Shown here piece by piece: positions 49,055 through 57,772 of a stretch of DNA of 64,000 nt; within the stretch, counting starts at the first letter, position 1; every line of letters begins with the position of its first letter. The notes beneath the pieces are model-generated. The model saw only the letters and a list, made by a program, of their open reading frames with translations, did not search any database and was not told the DNA's origin. Both the position numbers and the translations under genes were made by a program. The stretch is from an uncultured Oscillospiraceae bacterium (GTDB taxonomy: Bacteria > Bacillota > Clostridia > Oscillospirales > Oscillospiraceae), in the NCBI GenBank assembly GCA_947629245.1, contig CANRDC010000004.1, forward strand, positions 25,961 through 89,960, in the 5' to 3' direction.

Positions 49055-51040
49055 TCAAGAGGGCTCCGCCGCCCGCGGCGTCTTCCTCCGCCCCCACTTT
49101 TGCAGTACGAGGAGCATACAGAAGATCAGCACGCCTATCAGATCCGTTATCTTTTCCGGATAGATCAGCAGAAGGGCCGTGACGCCGCTGATCGCCCTCT
49201 GCCATACCGGCATGGGACGCAGCAGATACCCCTCCACACATGCCGCCAGAAGTACGATCCCCAGCAAAGTCACCGCAAAGACATACAGCGACTGGGCCGC
49301 CGTTCCGGAAGAAAACAGCATCTCCGGCGCAAACACAAAAACATACGGGATCAGGAATCCGGCCAGAGCCAGCTTCAGACCTTGCAGGGCTGTCCTCGTC
49401 GGATTCGCCTCCGCCAGGCCCGCCGCCGCATAGGCGGTGATGGCCACAGGCGGCGTTAGCCCGGCCATAAGGCCAAAGTAGAACACAAAGAAATGCGCGG
49501 GCATCTTCTCGATCCCCACCGCGATCAGGATGGGAACGGTCACCGTCGTCATCAGCAGATATACCGCCACGGTGGGGAGCCCCATACCCAGCACAATGGC
49601 CAGGATCATCACAAAAAACAGCGTCAGATATACGTTACCGGCCGCCACCTTCAGGATGAAGTTGCTGAACACGGCGCTGAGACCCGTCAGCGTGAACACG
49701 CCCACGATGAGCCCGACGACTGCGCAGGATATACTGACCGACAGGGAATTCTTCGCGCCCTTTTCCAGCGCCCATAGGATATCGCGCAGGCTCATGCGCG
49801 TGCTTTTCCGCAGCGCCGCCGCCAGGATGACCAGCAAAATGCCGATAGCGCCCACATACAGCGGCGTATACCCCGCCGTCAGCAGCACGATGACCGCCAG
49901 GAACGGGATCATCAGATGGCCGCGCTCCTTGAGGATCGGTACCAGCTTGGGCAGATTTTCCTTGCTGATGCCGTTAAGGCCCAGCTTCTTGGCGTGGAAA
50001 TGGATGCAGATGAACAGATTTAAATAGTACAGCAGCACCGGCAACAGCGCCGCAAGGCAGACCTTGGAATACGACAGGCCCATCATGTCCGCCATGATAA
50101 ACGCCGCCGCACCCATGACCGGTGGCATGAGCTGCCCCCCGGTGGAGGACACGGCCTCCACGCCACCGGCAAATTCGCGCTCAAACCCGGTCTTCTTCAT
50201 CAGCGGGATGGTGAAAGCGCCGGTGGTGACCACGTTGGCCACCGCGCTGCCGCTGATGGTGCCGAAGGCCGCGCTGGTGATGACCGATATCTTTCCCGGT
50301 CCACCGGCCGTCCATCCGGCAAGCGCGAAGGCGATATCGTTGATCACCTCGCCCAGCCCGCTCCTCTCCAGAAACGCCGAGAAGATGACGAACACGATGA
50401 TGTAAGTAGCGCATGTCCCCAATGAGACGCCGAAAATGCCCTCTGTGCCAAGATACATGTGCGAGGTCATCCGGGTCATGGTGATCCCCTTGTGCATCAG
50501 AATGCCGGGCATATGTCGGCCAAAGAAGGCGTAGATGACAAACACCGTCGGGATGATCACCAGGGCCCAGCCAACAGAACGCCGGGTGACCATAAACAGC
50601 AGCAGCGTCATCACGCAGAACATGACGATATCCAGCGTCGTGGGCATACTGGCCCGGAAAATGATGCTGTGATACTCCGCCGCTACATATCCCGCCGTCA
50701 CGGCTCCGACGGCGGCCAACACCCAATCCAGAGGCGTGATCCGCCCCTTATTTTTCTTCAAGCCCGGATAGCACAGGAAACCAAGGGCGATGACAAACGC
50801 CAGGTGGATCGACCGGTATTGGAGCGTTGGCAGCCGCCCGCTGAGCGCCGCGGCAATGTGGAACACCGACATCGCCACCGCGATCCATTTTACGATCGTC
50901 TGCGCCGGACCCGCACCGTCGGAACCGACGCTCTCCGTATCATACTTGCTTATCAGCTTCTGCCGTTCTTCTAACGAGATCTCTTCGGCTCCCATGGCCT
51001 TCGGATCCTCGTGCGCTTGCGCGGATTGTTCGTATTCCAT
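49055..51040 (-). CDS. TRAP transporter, fused 4TM/12TM permease (TAXI type)
   Basis: The 661-residue membrane protein fuses the small and large TRAP subunits, as usual with TAXI binding proteins. The large-subunit motifs are GTISGSAVANVVTTGAFTIPLMKKTG, STGGQLMPPVMGAAAFIMA and the repeat GMGLPTVAVYLLMTT with GLTPPVAITAYAAAGLA. The start at 51040 has GAGGAGG before it. Such transporters import organic acids with a sodium or proton gradient. The gene lies directly behind its binding protein and in front of fdrA, so the imported acid is probably the pathway substrate. Confidence 0.93.
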   Translation of the reverse strand: MEYEQSAQAHEDPKAMGAEEISLEERQKLISKYDTESVGSDGAGPAQTIVKWIAVAMSVFHIAAALSGRLPTLQYRSIHLAFVIALGFLCYPGLKKNKGRITPLDWVLAAVGAVTAGYVAAEYHSIIFRASMPTTLDIVMFCVMTLLLFMVTRRSVGWALVIIPTVFVIYAFFGRHMPGILMHKGITMTRMTSHMYLGTEGIFGVSLGTCATYIIVFVIFSAFLERSGLGEVINDIAFALAGWTAGGPGKISVITSAAFGTISGSAVANVVTTGAFTIPLMKKTGFEREFAGGVEAVSSTGGQLMPPVMGAAAFIMADMMGLSYSKVCLAALLPVLLYYLNLFICIHFHAKKLGLNGISKENLPKLVPILKERGHLMIPFLAVIVLLTAGYTPLYVGAIGILLVILAAALRKSTRMSLRDILWALEKGAKNSLSVSISCAVVGLIVGVFTLTGLSAVFSNFILKVAAGNVYLTLFFVMILAIVLGMGLPTVAVYLLMTTVTVPILIAVGIEKMPAHFFVFYFGLMAGLTPPVAITAYAAAGLAEANPTRTALQGLKLALAGFLIPYVFVFAPEMLFSSGTAAQSLYVFAVTLLGIVLLAACVEGYLLRPMPVWQRAISGVTALLLIYPEKITDLIGVLIFCMLLVLQKWGRRKTPRAAEPS

Positions 51041-51130
51041 GCAGACCTCCTCGGTTTGTGTTGTGGAAAGCAGGAGATGCGAAAGCATTTTTCGCCTGCC
51101 CGCATCCCCCGCTTACGACCATGCGCAGGA

Positions 51131-52210
51131 TCATTCGGCCAGGATGCCTACCTCCGTATAGTAGCGCAGCGCGCCGTCGTGGATAGGAATGGAGATATCC
51201 GCCGCGATGTTTTCTGCGGTGATCTTGCCGAAGACAGCGTTGCTGTTCTCCAGCGTGTCAAGGTTTTCGTAGAGCATCTTGGTCACCTCGTAGACCACAT
51301 CCTCGTCCATATCCGCCGTGGTCCACAGGATCATGGGGGCGTAGACCGTGTTGATGTCCTCCGTCTGCCCGTCGTAGGTGTCGGCCGGGATCACGATGGA
51401 CGCCAGCGGGCTCCCCTCAACGGTAAGCGCCGCGATGCCCTCGTCGCTGAGGCTCACCAGGTGGGTGTCCGCCGTCAGCATGATCTCCGTCTGGGAGGAG
51501 TCGGGTATGGGGGCAAAGAAGGTCATGGCGTCCGCCTGGCCGTTGCGGAGCAGATCGGCGCCGGAGTCGGCGCCCATGTATTCCGCCTTGATGTCGCCGC
51601 CGTTGACATAGTCCAGGCCCAGAGCGGAGAACACCTCGCGGGTGACCGTCTCCGTGCCGCTGTTGGACATGCCGACGCACACCGTCTTGCCGACCAGATC
51701 GTCGCAGGTCTCAATGCCGGAACCCGGCGTGGCCTGAATGGCGAAAACACCCTTGTAGATGACCGCTACGGCCCGCAGATCATCGACCGGAGCGCCTTCA
51801 AAATCGTTAAGGCCGTTGTAGGCCATGTTGGCCGTGAACTGGTCGGCCATGCCGAACTCGATCTCACCGGTCTGCAGCATCTGCATGTTGCTCGTGCCGC
51901 CGTTGGTGGCCTGGCCGGTGGCAACACAGTCCGTGTTGTCGGAGATCAGCTGGGCCACGGCGGTAGCCACGGCATAGAACGTGGCGGAGGAACCGCCGCC
52001 GCCGATGGTGATGAATTCGGGCCAGTTGATCTGCCCGGCATCCGCGCCGGCGGCGTCGTCAGTCTCCTCGGACGGCGCGTCCGTGGCTTCCGCCGCAGGT
52101 TCCGCCGTGGGCGCCGCCGTGGGCGTGGCCTCCGCGGTCTTGCCGCCGCCGCAGGCTGCAAGCCCAAGGATCATGCACAGAGCCAAAAACATTGTCAGGA
52201 TCTTCTTCAT
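51131..52210 (-). CDS. TAXI-family TRAP solute-binding lipoprotein
   Basis: The 359-residue protein has a lipoprotein signal with lipobox LAAC, an Ala/Thr/Glu linker to residue 60, and the TAXI domain: ITIGGGGSSATFYAVATAVAQLI, GQATNGGTSNMQML, VGMSNSGTETVTREVFSALGL, ADAMTFFAPIP, and IPIHDGALRYYTE. It captures the substrate outside the membrane for the fused permease. It heads the ten-gene operon; the leader is about 280 bases and its promoter is flanked by two copies of a 14-bp motif. Confidence 0.94.
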   Translation of the reverse strand: MKKILTMFLALCMILGLAACGGGKTAEATPTAAPTAEPAAEATDAPSEETDDAAGADAGQINWPEFITIGGGGSSATFYAVATAVAQLISDNTDCVATGQATNGGTSNMQMLQTGEIEFGMADQFTANMAYNGLNDFEGAPVDDLRAVAVIYKGVFAIQATPGSGIETCDDLVGKTVCVGMSNSGTETVTREVFSALGLDYVNGGDIKAEYMGADSGADLLRNGQADAMTFFAPIPDSSQTEIMLTADTHLVSLSDEGIAALTVEGSPLASIVIPADTYDGQTEDINTVYAPMILWTTADMDEDVVYEVTKMLYENLDTLENSNAVFGKITAENIAADISIPIHDGALRYYTEVGILAE

Positions 52211-52463
52211 GATTCATTCTCCTTTTGTATTGTTCATATATTTTGCTTCTCAAGGAACAAAAACCAAACAAAGCCCGCCGACCGCCTCCTGAAGCGCGTC
52301 CATGAGGCACAGCGCCGGTCATATTTGGAATTTACCTTCAGAATGCCGCGTCATAAAACAGCCTCCCCTTCACACCTCCTCTCCGCAAAGTCACAGCGGC
52401 TTTCTCCTGAAGGCACCGCGCTCTCCCTTCCGGTATTTTTGCCAGACCACCTCGCTCTTAGAA

Positions 52464-52477
52464 TTCGTATTTACAAA
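52464..52477. promoter_or_regulatory. Putative IclR operator 1
   Basis: TTCGTATTTACAAA, the weakest of four related sites (consensus TTCGTATTTCCGAA); 18 bp downstream of the TAXI -10 box. Confidence 0.5.
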
Positions 52478-52495
52478 CTTGATTTTTATATTGGA

Positions 52496-52524
52496 ATTCT
52501 AGCACAGGATCTGAGTTTAGTCAA
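52496..52524 (-). promoter_or_regulatory. Promoter of the TAXI-TRAP/FdrA operon
   Basis: TTGACT (52524-52519) and TAGAAT (52501-52496) are 17 bp apart. Motif copies lie at 52534-52547 (upstream of -35) and 52464-52477 (downstream of the start of transcription). Confidence 0.8.
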
Positions 52525-52533
52525 CGAAAATAA

Positions 52534-52547
52534 TTTGTATTTCCGAA
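52534..52547. promoter_or_regulatory. Putative IclR operator 2
   Basis: TTTGTATTTCCGAA, nine bases upstream of the TAXI -35 box. Confidence 0.6.
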
Positions 52548-52722
52548 TTTCTGCAAGTTGCTGTGAAATCGGCGGCAGATTTGTGCATTTAGTCAACAGC
52601 CAAAATCGCGCCAAAAATGACCACCGACGGCAGATTTTGCGCCGATCATGCCCTTTTTACGCCCTTTTTGCCGGATATCTCTCTCTCTTCGTCTCGCGGC
52701 GCGCCTGAAAAACACTGTTTTG

Positions 52723-52736
52723 TTCGTATTTCTGAA
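52723..52736. promoter_or_regulatory. Putative IclR operator 3
   Basis: TTCGTATTTCTGAA, 30 bp upstream of the iclR -35 box. Confidence 0.6.
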
Positions 52737-52766
52737 AGGATTTTTTCCAGCGCACAAGAAAAATTG

Positions 52767-52795
52767 TTGCAAAAAAGGCAAGATAATTATATAAT
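52767..52795 (+). promoter_or_regulatory. iclR-type regulator promoter
   Basis: TTGCAA (52767-52772) and TATAAT (52790-52795) are 17 bp apart. Confidence 0.82.
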
Positions 52796-52835
52796 AATCA
52801 AATCACCTGCCGGATAGTTTACTGAATCCAAAAAA

Positions 52836-52849
52836 TTCGTATATCCGAA
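52836..52849. promoter_or_regulatory. Putative IclR operator 4
   Basis: TTCGTATATCCGAA, 40 bp downstream of the iclR -10 box and 30 bp before its start codon. Confidence 0.6.
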
Positions 52850-52879
52850 CAATCAGAGGCTCGATCGGGGGAGTGTATT

Positions 52880-53650
52880 ATGCCAAATTCTGTCGACAAT
52901 CAGCCGCATCGCAGCACGGAACGCGTTCTCTCGATTTTTGAGTATCTCACGGAGACCGAGAATGTCGGCAAGACACTGACGGATATCTCGATCCAGATGA
53001 ACGCGCCGAAAAGCAGCCTTTTGCCCATGCTGCGCACGCTGGTCTCCCGCGGCTACCTGCACTATAACCCGCTGACGCACCAGTACTTCCTCGGGTACAA
53101 GCTCTACGAGGTCGGCACGAAATATGTGAGTGAGAACAATCTCAACGACGCTATATATCAGGTGATGATGGAGCTCGCCACGGCGAACAATGTCACGGTC
53201 CAATTCGGTGAACTGGTCGCGGGCGACGTTTTGTTTTTGCAGAAGGTGGATCTGTTTGAGAAGCTGCGGCTTTACAGAGCGGTCGGCCGCCGGACCCCCG
53301 CCTACGCGAACGCTCTCGGCAAGGTCCTTTTGTCCGACAAGGGACCTGCCGAGGTGAAAAAGCTCTATCCCGACGGGCTCGTGCCCATCACACCCAAGAC
53401 CGTGACGGACCTGGACGTTCTGAACGAACAGCTTGCGGAGGTGCGCCAGCTGGGATTTGCCCGCAGCAACGAGGAGGCGACCCAGTATGTGAGTTCCATT
53501 GCCGTGCCAGTGCTGAAATCCGGTCGGATCGCCTATGGGCTGGAGGCAAGCATGTCGATCTTCGAGTATTCGGAGGAGAAGGAACGCCAACTGCTCTTCT
53601 CCATGTACGACGCAAAGGGACGCATCGAAAACTTCCTGAAAAATCAGTAG
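52880..53650 (+). CDS. IclR-family transcriptional regulator
   Basis: The 256-residue protein has an N-terminal winged helix-turn-helix (STERVLSIFEYLTETENVGKTLTDISIQMNAPKSSLLPMLRTLVSRGYLHYN) and the IclR effector domain (DVLFLQKVD, RTPAYANALGKVLLSD, YVSSIAVPVLKSGRIAYGLEASM). GGGGGAG precedes the ATG. It is divergent from the TAXI-TRAP operon and most likely controls it and itself. IclR family members often control degradation of aromatic or sugar acids. Confidence 0.92.
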   Translation: MPNSVDNQPHRSTERVLSIFEYLTETENVGKTLTDISIQMNAPKSSLLPMLRTLVSRGYLHYNPLTHQYFLGYKLYEVGTKYVSENNLNDAIYQVMMELATANNVTVQFGELVAGDVLFLQKVDLFEKLRLYRAVGRRTPAYANALGKVLLSDKGPAEVKKLYPDGLVPITPKTVTDLDVLNEQLAEVRQLGFARSNEEATQYVSSIAVPVLKSGRIAYGLEASMSIFEYSEEKERQLLFSMYDAKGRIENFLKNQ

Positions 53651-53683
53651 GCCGGGACCGATCCGGCGGACAATAGACAAGAA

Positions 53684-53709
53684 CCCCCTGATGTTTTTAC
53701 ATCAGGGGG
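53684..53709. terminator. Bidirectional terminator between iclR and rnj
   Basis: CCCCCTGATGT / ACATCAGGGGG, 11-bp stem with a 4-T loop; the minus side continues TTCTTGT. Confidence 0.8.
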
Positions 53710-53785
53710 CAAATCGTATATATCGTCGCTGCGTTATGAACAGCCGGTCGTGTTTGTTCGACCGCGGAGAGCCGCGTGCCTACGC

Positions 53786-55447
53786 TCACACCTCCATGAT
53801 GACGGGCAGGATCATGGGGCTGCGGCGGGTCACTTTATATAAATACCCGCTCAGATTGGTCTTGACCCGGCCCTTGATGTCCGCCCAGTCGGTGATGCGG
53901 GCCCGCTCGCAGGACTCGATGGACTCATACACCACCCGGCGCATCTCCTCCATGAGCTGGGCGTTGTCCTTCACATAGACGAAGCCCCGGGTGATGATCT
54001 CCGGCTCGGAGATCATGGTCCCGTCCTGGCTGGACATGGTCATGACCACCACCAGCATGCCGTCCTGGGCCAGATGCTGCCGGTCCCGGAGGACGATGTT
54101 CTCCACGCCCTCCTCCGTGGTGCCGTCCACCAGCACCCGGCCGGAGGGGACCGTGCCGTTTTTGGCGATGCGCTTGGGCGTCAGCTCCACCACCTCGCCC
54201 ACGCTGGCGATGACGATGTTGGCCGGGTCCATGCCCATCTCCTTGGCCAGCGACCCGTGGCGGCAGAGCATCCGGTGCTCCCCGTGGACGGGGATAAAAA
54301 ACTTCGGCTTCGTCAGGGCCAGCATGGTCTTTTGCTCCTGCTGGCAGGCGTGGCCGGACACATGGATGTCGATGCTCCGGTCATAGATGACCTCCGCGCC
54401 CTTCCAGAACAGCTCGTCGATGACCTTCGTCACGGTCCGCTCGTTGCCGGGGATGGCGGAGGCGGAGATGATGACCCGGTCTCCCGCGCCGATGTGCACC
54501 TGCCGGTGCTCGGCAAAGGCCATCCGGTACAGGGCCGACATGCTCTCCCCCTGGCTGCCGGTGGTGATGACGACCACCCGCTCCGGAGGCAGAGAGCTTA
54601 TCTTGTTCATGTCCACCAGCACGCCCTTGGGGACGGTCAAATAGCCCTCCTCCATGGCCAGCTTCAGCACGTTTTCCATGCTCCGGCCCGTGACGCCCAC
54701 CTTGCGGTCATAGCGCTGGGCACAGTTGATGATCTGCTGGATGCGGTGGACGTTGGAGGCGAAGGTGGTGACGATAATGCGCTTGTCGCAGCCCCGGAAC
54801 AGCCGCTCCATGCTCTCCCCCACGTGGCGCTCGGACTCGGAATAGCCGGGCCGTTCCACGTTGGTAGAGTCGCTCAAAAGGGCCAGCACGCCCTCCTTGC
54901 CCAGCTCCGCGAAGCGGTGGAAGTCGAACACGCCGCCCTCGATGGGGGTCAGGTCGATCTTGAAGTCGCCGGTGTGGATCACCGTTCCGATGGGCGTTTT
55001 CACCGCCACGGCCACGCTGTCCGCGATGGAGTGGTTCACATGGATGAGCTCGCACTCGAAATTGGTCCCCACCTTGAACCGGTCCCCGGCGGACTTGGTG
55101 ACGAGCTCGACGCTGTTCGCCAGGCCGTGCTCCTCCAGCTTCAGCCGGACCAGCCCCGCCGTCAGGCGGGTGGCGTACACCGGGCAGCTCAGGCGGCTCA
55201 TCACATAGGGCATGGCCCCGATGTGGTCCTCGTGGCCGTGGGTGAGCACGATGCCCCGGACCCGCTGTTTGTTCTGGACCAGGTAGGTGATGTCCGGGAT
55301 GACCACGTCGATGCCGTACATGTCCTCGTCGGGAAAGCCCATGCCGCAGTCGATCACCAGGATGTCCCTGCCGTACTCGTAAACGTAAAGGTTCTTGCCG
55401 ATCTCGTCCAGACCGCCAAGCGCCATGATCTTCAGTTTTTGTGCCAT
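53786..55447 (-). CDS. rnj: Ribonuclease J
   Basis: RNase J is the metallo-beta-lactamase exo/endonuclease central to mRNA turnover in Firmicutes. The 553-residue protein has the metal-binding HGHEDH at 70-75, GDFKIDLTP, LSDSTNVERPG, TTGSQGESMSALYRM, SGHACQQEQ and PVHGEHRML. Full length with normal C-terminal domain. AAGGAG lies about 12 bases before the ATG. No clear promoter was found in the 109 bp upstream. Confidence 0.95.
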   Translation of the reverse strand: MAQKLKIMALGGLDEIGKNLYVYEYGRDILVIDCGMGFPDEDMYGIDVVIPDITYLVQNKQRVRGIVLTHGHEDHIGAMPYVMSRLSCPVYATRLTAGLVRLKLEEHGLANSVELVTKSAGDRFKVGTNFECELIHVNHSIADSVAVAVKTPIGTVIHTGDFKIDLTPIEGGVFDFHRFAELGKEGVLALLSDSTNVERPGYSESERHVGESMERLFRGCDKRIIVTTFASNVHRIQQIINCAQRYDRKVGVTGRSMENVLKLAMEEGYLTVPKGVLVDMNKISSLPPERVVVITTGSQGESMSALYRMAFAEHRQVHIGAGDRVIISASAIPGNERTVTKVIDELFWKGAEVIYDRSIDIHVSGHACQQEQKTMLALTKPKFFIPVHGEHRMLCRHGSLAKEMGMDPANIVIASVGEVVELTPKRIAKNGTVPSGRVLVDGTTEEGVENIVLRDRQHLAQDGMLVVVMTMSSQDGTMISEPEIITRGFVYVKDNAQLMEEMRRVVYESIESCERARITDWADIKGRVKTNLSGYLYKVTRRSPMILPVIMEV

Positions 55448-55556
55448 GAAACGAAAATACTCCTTGTTTTATGTATCACGATATCGGACAGCGTACATCC
55501 TGTCCGTAGAGATCATACCCTTATCGCGGGAAAATATTCCCTCGAAAACGCCCTGT

Positions 55557-56156
55557 TCACATATCCCGGCGGCCTTCCAGGGCCCGGACCAGGGTGGCGT
55601 CGTCGGTAAATTCCAGATTGGAGCCCACGGGGATGCCGTAGGCCAGGCGGGTCACCCGCACCTCGAAGGGCTTCAAAAGACGGGCGATGTACATGGCCGT
55701 GGCGTCGCCCTCGGTGTCCGGGTTGGTGGCCATGATGACCTCCTTCACGCCCCCGTCCGCCACGCGCTTGACAAGCTCCGACACGCGGATATCGTCCGGA
55801 CCCACATGGCTCATGGGGGACAGCACCCCGTGCAGGACGTGGTACACCCCGTTATACTCCCGGCTGCGCTCCAGGCTGGCCACGTCCCGGGCCTCCGCCA
55901 CCACGCAGATCACGGACCTGTCCCGCCTCTCGTCGGCGCAGACGGAGCAGAGCTCCCCGTCCGTCAGATTCTGGCATACAGGGCAGGTATGTACGCTCCG
56001 GCGGGCCCGGAGGATGGTCTCGGCGAACGCCTCCGCCTCCCCTTCCGGCAGGCTCAGCACATAAAACGCCAGCCGCTGGGCGCTCTTGCGCCCAATGCCG
56101 GGCAGCGAGGCGAAGCGGTCGATCAGTTCCTCAAAGGATACGGGAAAAAAGGGCAT
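55557..56156 (-). CDS. recR: Recombination protein RecR
   Basis: RecR loads RecA with RecFO in gap repair. The 199-residue protein has the helix-hairpin-helix LPGIGRKSAQRLAFY, the zinc finger CPVCQN...CSVCADERRD, and the Toprim domain VICVVAEARDVASLERS...ATNPDTEGDATAMY. Full length. It follows rpe by six bases, an unusual partner (recR more often follows dnaX). Confidence 0.96.
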   Translation of the reverse strand: MPFFPVSFEELIDRFASLPGIGRKSAQRLAFYVLSLPEGEAEAFAETILRARRSVHTCPVCQNLTDGELCSVCADERRDRSVICVVAEARDVASLERSREYNGVYHVLHGVLSPMSHVGPDDIRVSELVKRVADGGVKEVIMATNPDTEGDATAMYIARLLKPFEVRVTRLAYGIPVGSNLEFTDDATLVRALEGRRDM

Positions 56157-56162
56157 GGTCTT

Positions 56163-56825
56163 CTACTCTCCGCGCAAAGTCTTGATGATCCCGGCATAGT
56201 CCTCGTGGCCGAACACGGCGGAGCCCGCCACCAGCACGTTGGCTCCGGCCCGAATGGCCACAGGAGCGGTGTCCGGCTTGACGCCGCCGTCCACCTCGAT
56301 GTCGCAGTCTGGGTTCACCTCATCCAGCCGGGCGCGGATGGCGGCGATCTTCGGCATCTGGTCGAACATGAACGGCTGGGCCCCAAACCCCGGCTCCACC
56401 GTCATCACCAGCACCATGTCCAGTTCCTCCAGCCAGGGCTCCAGCGCCTCGGCGGGGGTGGCCGGTTTGATGGACAGGCCGGTCCTCACGCCCATGCGCC
56501 GGGCCGCCGCCAGCGCCTCGGCGATGCGCTCCGGCGTGTCCGACTCCAGATGGAGCGTGATGTGGCTGGCGCCGGCTTTACAGAACGCCTCCACAAAGTG
56601 TCCCGGCTGCACGATCATCAGATGCACATCCAGAAACGCCTCGGGAAACGCCCGCCGGATGCTCTCCACGATGGGAACGCCAAAGGAGATGTTGGGCACG
56701 AACTGCCCGTCCATCACGTCCACATGGATATAGTCCGCGCCAGCGTCCAGGACCGCCTTGATCTGCTCGTCCAGCCGTGTGAAATCTGCCGCCAGGATGG
56801 AAGGTGCGATTTTGATGTTTGTCAT
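56163..56825 (-). CDS. rpe: Ribulose-phosphate 3-epimerase
   Basis: Rpe interconverts ribulose-5-P and xylulose-5-P. The 220-residue barrel has KIAPSILAADFTRLDEQI, DVMDGQFVPNISFG, LDVHLMIVQPGHF, VMTVEPGFGAQPFM and IEVDGGVKPDTAP. The ATG 56825 is preceded by GGGGGAAG; the open frame continues to 56981 without support. It shares a transcript with recR. Confidence 0.95.
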   Translation of the reverse strand: MTNIKIAPSILAADFTRLDEQIKAVLDAGADYIHVDVMDGQFVPNISFGVPIVESIRRAFPEAFLDVHLMIVQPGHFVEAFCKAGASHITLHLESDTPERIAEALAAARRMGVRTGLSIKPATPAEALEPWLEELDMVLVMTVEPGFGAQPFMFDQMPKIAAIRARLDEVNPDCDIEVDGGVKPDTAPVAIRAGANVLVAGSAVFGHEDYAGIIKTLRGE

Positions 56826-56955
56826 GCGCTTCCCCCGCTGCATAATATGTCTCAGCCGCGCCGCGCGCGACCAGGCTTTTATATAGGGGATGGACCGGCC
56901 TGTCTGTCCGGTCTGTCCCCACCGTTTGATCCGGAAATGATCTCCATTCTGCATT

Positions 56956-56985
56956 AGTATACCACACATGACGCAAAACAAGCAA
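56956..56985 (-). promoter_or_regulatory. rpe-recR promoter
   Basis: TTGCTT (56985-56980) and TATACT (56961-56956) are 18 bp apart; the leader is about 125 bases. Confidence 0.6.
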
Positions 56986-56992
56986 GTGGCCC

Positions 56993-57021
56993 TTGACGTT
57001 GTTGGCGGTTTAGACTAAAAT
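56993..57021 (+). promoter_or_regulatory. xpaC-telA promoter
   Basis: TTGACG (56993-56998) and TAAAAT (57016-57021) are 17 bp apart, 30 bp before xpaC. Confidence 0.75.
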
Positions 57022-57051
57022 AACAGTATCATTTTCAGGAGGGCTTGTCTT

Positions 57052-57735
57052 ATGCGCCAAGTCAAGCGCCGGTCCGCGGCGCCGGTCTATATCGCCGCCG
57101 CCGTTTTCGCGCTGTACGCGCTGGCGCTGCCGCTGTATAAGCTATGGCACTTTCTCGTGGCCGCGCTGGTGACGGCGTCGGCCTGGCTGCTGGCGGACAG
57201 GCTCATTAAGCCCGTGGTGGAGACCGTTCCGGAACCGGAGCCGGAGCCCGTATCCTACGGCGCGGACGCGGACGCCGTCCTGGCGGAGGCCAAAAAGGCC
57301 CGGACGGAGATGGAAAAGCTGGCGGCCTCCATCCCGGACGCGGAGGTCAAAGCCAAGATCGCCGAGTTGGCCGCTCTCAGCGACCGTATCGCCCAGGACG
57401 CCGTGCAGGACGCCTCCGACATCCCCCAGATCAAGAAGTTTCAGAGCTACTTCCTCCCTTCCACCATCGGGCTGCTCAACGCCTACGATCGGATGAGCGC
57501 CCAGGGCGTGCGTGGAGAGAACTCTGACCGGGCCAGGGCCAGCATCGCCCAGATGCTGGACACGGAGATCCAGGCATTCCAAAAGCAGCTGGACGCGCTG
57601 TATAAAAACGACGCGCTGGACCTGGACGCCGACATCCAGGTGATGCAGCGGCTGCTGTCCCGTGAGGGTCTGGCCGGAGAGGACGGGCTGCGGGAGCTTC
57701 TGCGCAAAACGTCCGGCGAAGGCGACGGCAAGTGA
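57052..57735 (+). CDS. XpaC-family membrane protein
   Basis: The 227-residue protein has two N-terminal membrane helices (residues 10-30 and 32-48), a Pro-Glu linker, then a coiled helical domain (DADAVLAEAKKARTEMEKLAASIPDAEV...QSYFLPSTIGLLNAYDRMSAQG). It matches the XpaC family, formerly named for hydrolysis of an indolyl phosphate dye and usually encoded with telA. AGGAGG lies nine bases upstream. Function is thought to be in envelope stress. Confidence 0.82.
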   Translation: MRQVKRRSAAPVYIAAAVFALYALALPLYKLWHFLVAALVTASAWLLADRLIKPVVETVPEPEPEPVSYGADADAVLAEAKKARTEMEKLAASIPDAEVKAKIAELAALSDRIAQDAVQDASDIPQIKKFQSYFLPSTIGLLNAYDRMSAQGVRGENSDRARASIAQMLDTEIQAFQKQLDALYKNDALDLDADIQVMQRLLSREGLAGEDGLRELLRKTSGEGDGK

Positions 57736-57772
57736 ACACACATTTTTAGATAAACGGAAAGGAACTACTACC

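Larger units (their letters stand above)
52211..52879. other. Divergent control region between the TAXI operon and iclR
   Basis: This 670-bp stretch has no long gene. It contains the TAXI promoter (52496-52524), the iclR promoter (52767-52795), four copies of a TTCGTATTTCCGAA-like motif, and a 280-nt TAXI leader with an 11-codon reading frame at 52319-52354 (minus). Confidence 0.8.
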
